Shown: piece by piece, positions 5,276-5,760 of the stretch
Layout: every line of letters starts with the position of its first letter
Numbering within the stretch: the first letter of the stretch is position 1
Source of the DNA: Streptosporangiaceae bacterium
GTDB lineage: Bacteria; Actinomycetota; Actinomycetes; Streptosporangiales; Streptosporangiaceae
Assembly (NCBI GenBank): GCA_030040475.1
Contig: JASHTQ010000430.1
Span: forward strand, 1-5,760
Direction: 5' to 3'
DNA length: 5,760 nt
The notes under the pieces: generated by a model
What the model saw: only the letters and a program-made list of their open reading frames with translations
Told to the model about the DNA's origin: nothing
The model's database searches: none
Made by a program: the position numbers and the translations under genes

Positions 5276-5313
5276 ATCACTTCCACGCAAGCTGGCGCCG
5301 GGCGGCGGGCGGG

Positions 5314-5412
5314 TCAGGCCGGGGTGCGGCCGGTCATGACGTACCCGGCGCCGAGCGCCGTCTCCCGGACCCTGACGTCTTCGCCTGGATACGTGATCTG
5401 CTCATGATTCTT
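5314..5412 (-). pseudogene. Possible C-terminal remnant of an unidentified gene
   Basis: On the minus strand, the frame ending at the TGA at 5316-5314 reads ITYPGEDVRVRETALGAG followed by YVMTGRTPA and stop. The residue mix and GC-rich third positions look like real coding sequence. The frame becomes unconvincing at about 5405-5412, exactly where the MITE-like element begins, as expected if the gene was cut by its insertion. I do not recognise the family, and the stretch is short enough to be chance. Confidence 0.3.
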
Positions 5413-5618
5413 GGATCTGGGCCATATCTCGTGATGGACACGACCGTCATCTGCCGGCCATTCGCATCATCCACCTCACAGGGACCACCAGTCACTGAGC
5501 ACGATGCCCTGAGCGGGGCTCGTGACGCACAAGCCCCTTCTTGCGGGGCCTGTGACCCACAAGCCCCGCAACCAGCAGGCAAATCCATCGTGATCATCAC
5601 GAGATGCGGGCCAGAACC
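5413..5618. mobile_element. MITE-like element, 206 bp, imperfect terminal inverted repeats
   Basis: The 23 bases at 5413-5435 (GGATCTGGGCC, then ATATCTCGTGAT) match the reverse complement of 5596-5618 at 19 of 23 positions, including an unbroken 10 bp ATCTCGTGAT. Weaker matching continues about 10 bp further inward. The interior has no coding capacity for a transposase but has strong hairpins, which is the usual build of a non-autonomous miniature element. I see no clear target-site duplication, so it may be old, or an insertion-sequence remnant. The right repeat also overlaps a 15-bp palindrome TCGTGAT-C-ATCACGA at 5588-5602. Confidence 0.5.
5513..5569. repeat. Tandem pair of 25-bp self-complementary units
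   Basis: Two units at 5513-5537 and 5543-5567 follow GCGGGGC-NN-GTGAC-N-CACAAGCCCC with 3 differences in 25 and a 30-bp period. Each can fold on itself: GGGGCT with AGCCCC (11-nt loop) and GCGGGGC with GCCCCGC (13-nt loop). The two can also pair with each other through GCCCC/GGGGC across TTCTTGC. They form the core of the MITE-like element. Confidence 0.75.
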
Positions 5619-5659
5619 CCGGGATGTCCCCGGCCGGGTGACGGTTGCCCGGGGCACGC

Positions 5660-5687
5660 ACCACTTCTCGTTCGGTATAAATTTTTG
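5660..5687 (+). repeat. Diverged half-copy of the 5227-5257 palindrome arm
   Basis: ACCACTTCTCGTTCGG followed by TATAAATTTTTG matches the left half of the palindrome, including the TATAAA and T-run centre, with only two C-to-T changes and a 3-bp deletion. The other arm is absent: the M55 coding sequence starts 6 bp later. A TATAAA at 5676-5681 could serve as a -10, which would put the transcript start within a few bases of the ATG. Confidence 0.8.
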
Positions 5688-5692
5688 TTTTT

Positions 5693-5760
5693 ATGAAGGT
5701 ATTTATTTCTTTCGATATGGAGGGCGTGGCCGGGATCGTCGACTGGTCACAGTGCCGGGC
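5693..5760 (+). CDS. M55-family D-aminopeptidase (DppA-like), N-terminus only
   Basis: The 22 residues visible before the right edge read MKVFISFDMEGVAGIVDWSQ and then CR. Peptidase family M55 proteins such as Bacillus DppA begin with the same pattern, with D8 and E10 of the D-x-E-G motif as zinc ligands, and both are at the same positions here. The enzyme is a zinc-dependent D-aminopeptidase acting on D-amino-acid-containing peptides, often beside dipeptide transporters. The rest of the gene is outside the window. There is no Shine-Dalgarno: the preceding 17 bases are almost all A and T. Together with TATAAA 12 bp before the ATG, this suggests a leaderless or nearly leaderless mRNA. The identification rests on a short but characteristic N-terminus. 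Confidence 0.75.
   Translation, partial: MKVFISFDMEGVAGIVDWSQCR

Larger units (their letters stand above)
5208..5692. other. Repeat-rich intergenic region
   Basis: About 485 bases between the exporter and the M55 peptidase gene. In order it contains a 49-bp palindrome, about 35 bp of GC-rich sequence, a possible minus-strand gene remnant, a MITE-like element with internal hairpins, about 40 bp of GC-rich sequence, and a diverged half-copy of the palindrome. No complete gene is credible here. Base composition changes abruptly, with A/T runs at 5243-5258 and 5676-5694. Confidence 0.7.

Noticed and set aside
5513..5569. Two similar repeats considered as a CRISPR array
   Set aside because: There are only two units, a 5-bp spacer, and self-complementary units inside an inverted-repeat element, with no cas genes.
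5334..5657. Minus-strand ORF of 107 residues through the MITE-like element
   Set aside because: It crosses both inverted repeats and the tandem hairpins, has no ribosome binding site, and has no recognisable domain.

Overview
The window comes from a high-GC actinobacterium. The conserved genes use almost only G or C at third codon positions, and the gene families (deoC-deoA, a TetR/MFS pair, a yybP-ykoY/GDT1 unit, an M55 peptidase) fit that group. I cannot name a genus.

Layout. 1-675 (minus) is the N-terminal half of thymidine phosphorylase deoA, which runs off the left edge. Just upstream of it is a short 3' tail that reads as the end of deoxyribose-phosphate aldolase deoC. That tail stops near position 770, where the headless 3' end of a plus-strand regulator-like gene begins. 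The regulator remnant is followed by an intact SLOG-type nucleotide-binding protein gene (1239-1715). This block is visibly less GC-rich than its surroundings and looks like a small foreign islet or the edge of a rearrangement. 1716-2250 has no convincing gene, only short inverted repeats and a weak secreted-protein-like ORF start.

2251-4260 (minus) is a self-contained regulated transport unit: a 12-TM MFS exporter followed 30 bp later by its TetR repressor. A consensus-like promoter (TTGACT, 17 bp, TATTAT) holds a TAGAC-N6-GTCTA dyad in its spacer. The same dyad recurs between the MFS stop codon and the tetR start, so both genes are probably controlled by the same repressor.

4355-5207 (plus) is a manganese homeostasis unit: a -10 element, a yybP-ykoY manganese riboswitch, a 12-bp GC hairpin just before the ribosome binding site, and a GDT1/TMEM165 (UPF0016) cation exporter. 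The likely logic is manganese sensed by the leader RNA switching on an exporter.

5208-5692 is a repeat-rich intergenic region. It holds a 49-bp near-perfect palindrome, a possible gene remnant, a 206-bp MITE-like element with 23-bp imperfect terminal inverted repeats and internal tandem hairpins, and a diverged half-copy of the palindrome. That half-copy lies directly in front of the start of an M55 D-aminopeptidase gene (5693 to the right edge), in an AT-rich stretch that stands out strongly in this genome.

I see no complete novel defence or mobile system. The most unusual signals are the shared palindrome element, the MITE-like element, the double-truncation junction near 770, and the operator architecture of the MFS/tetR unit.
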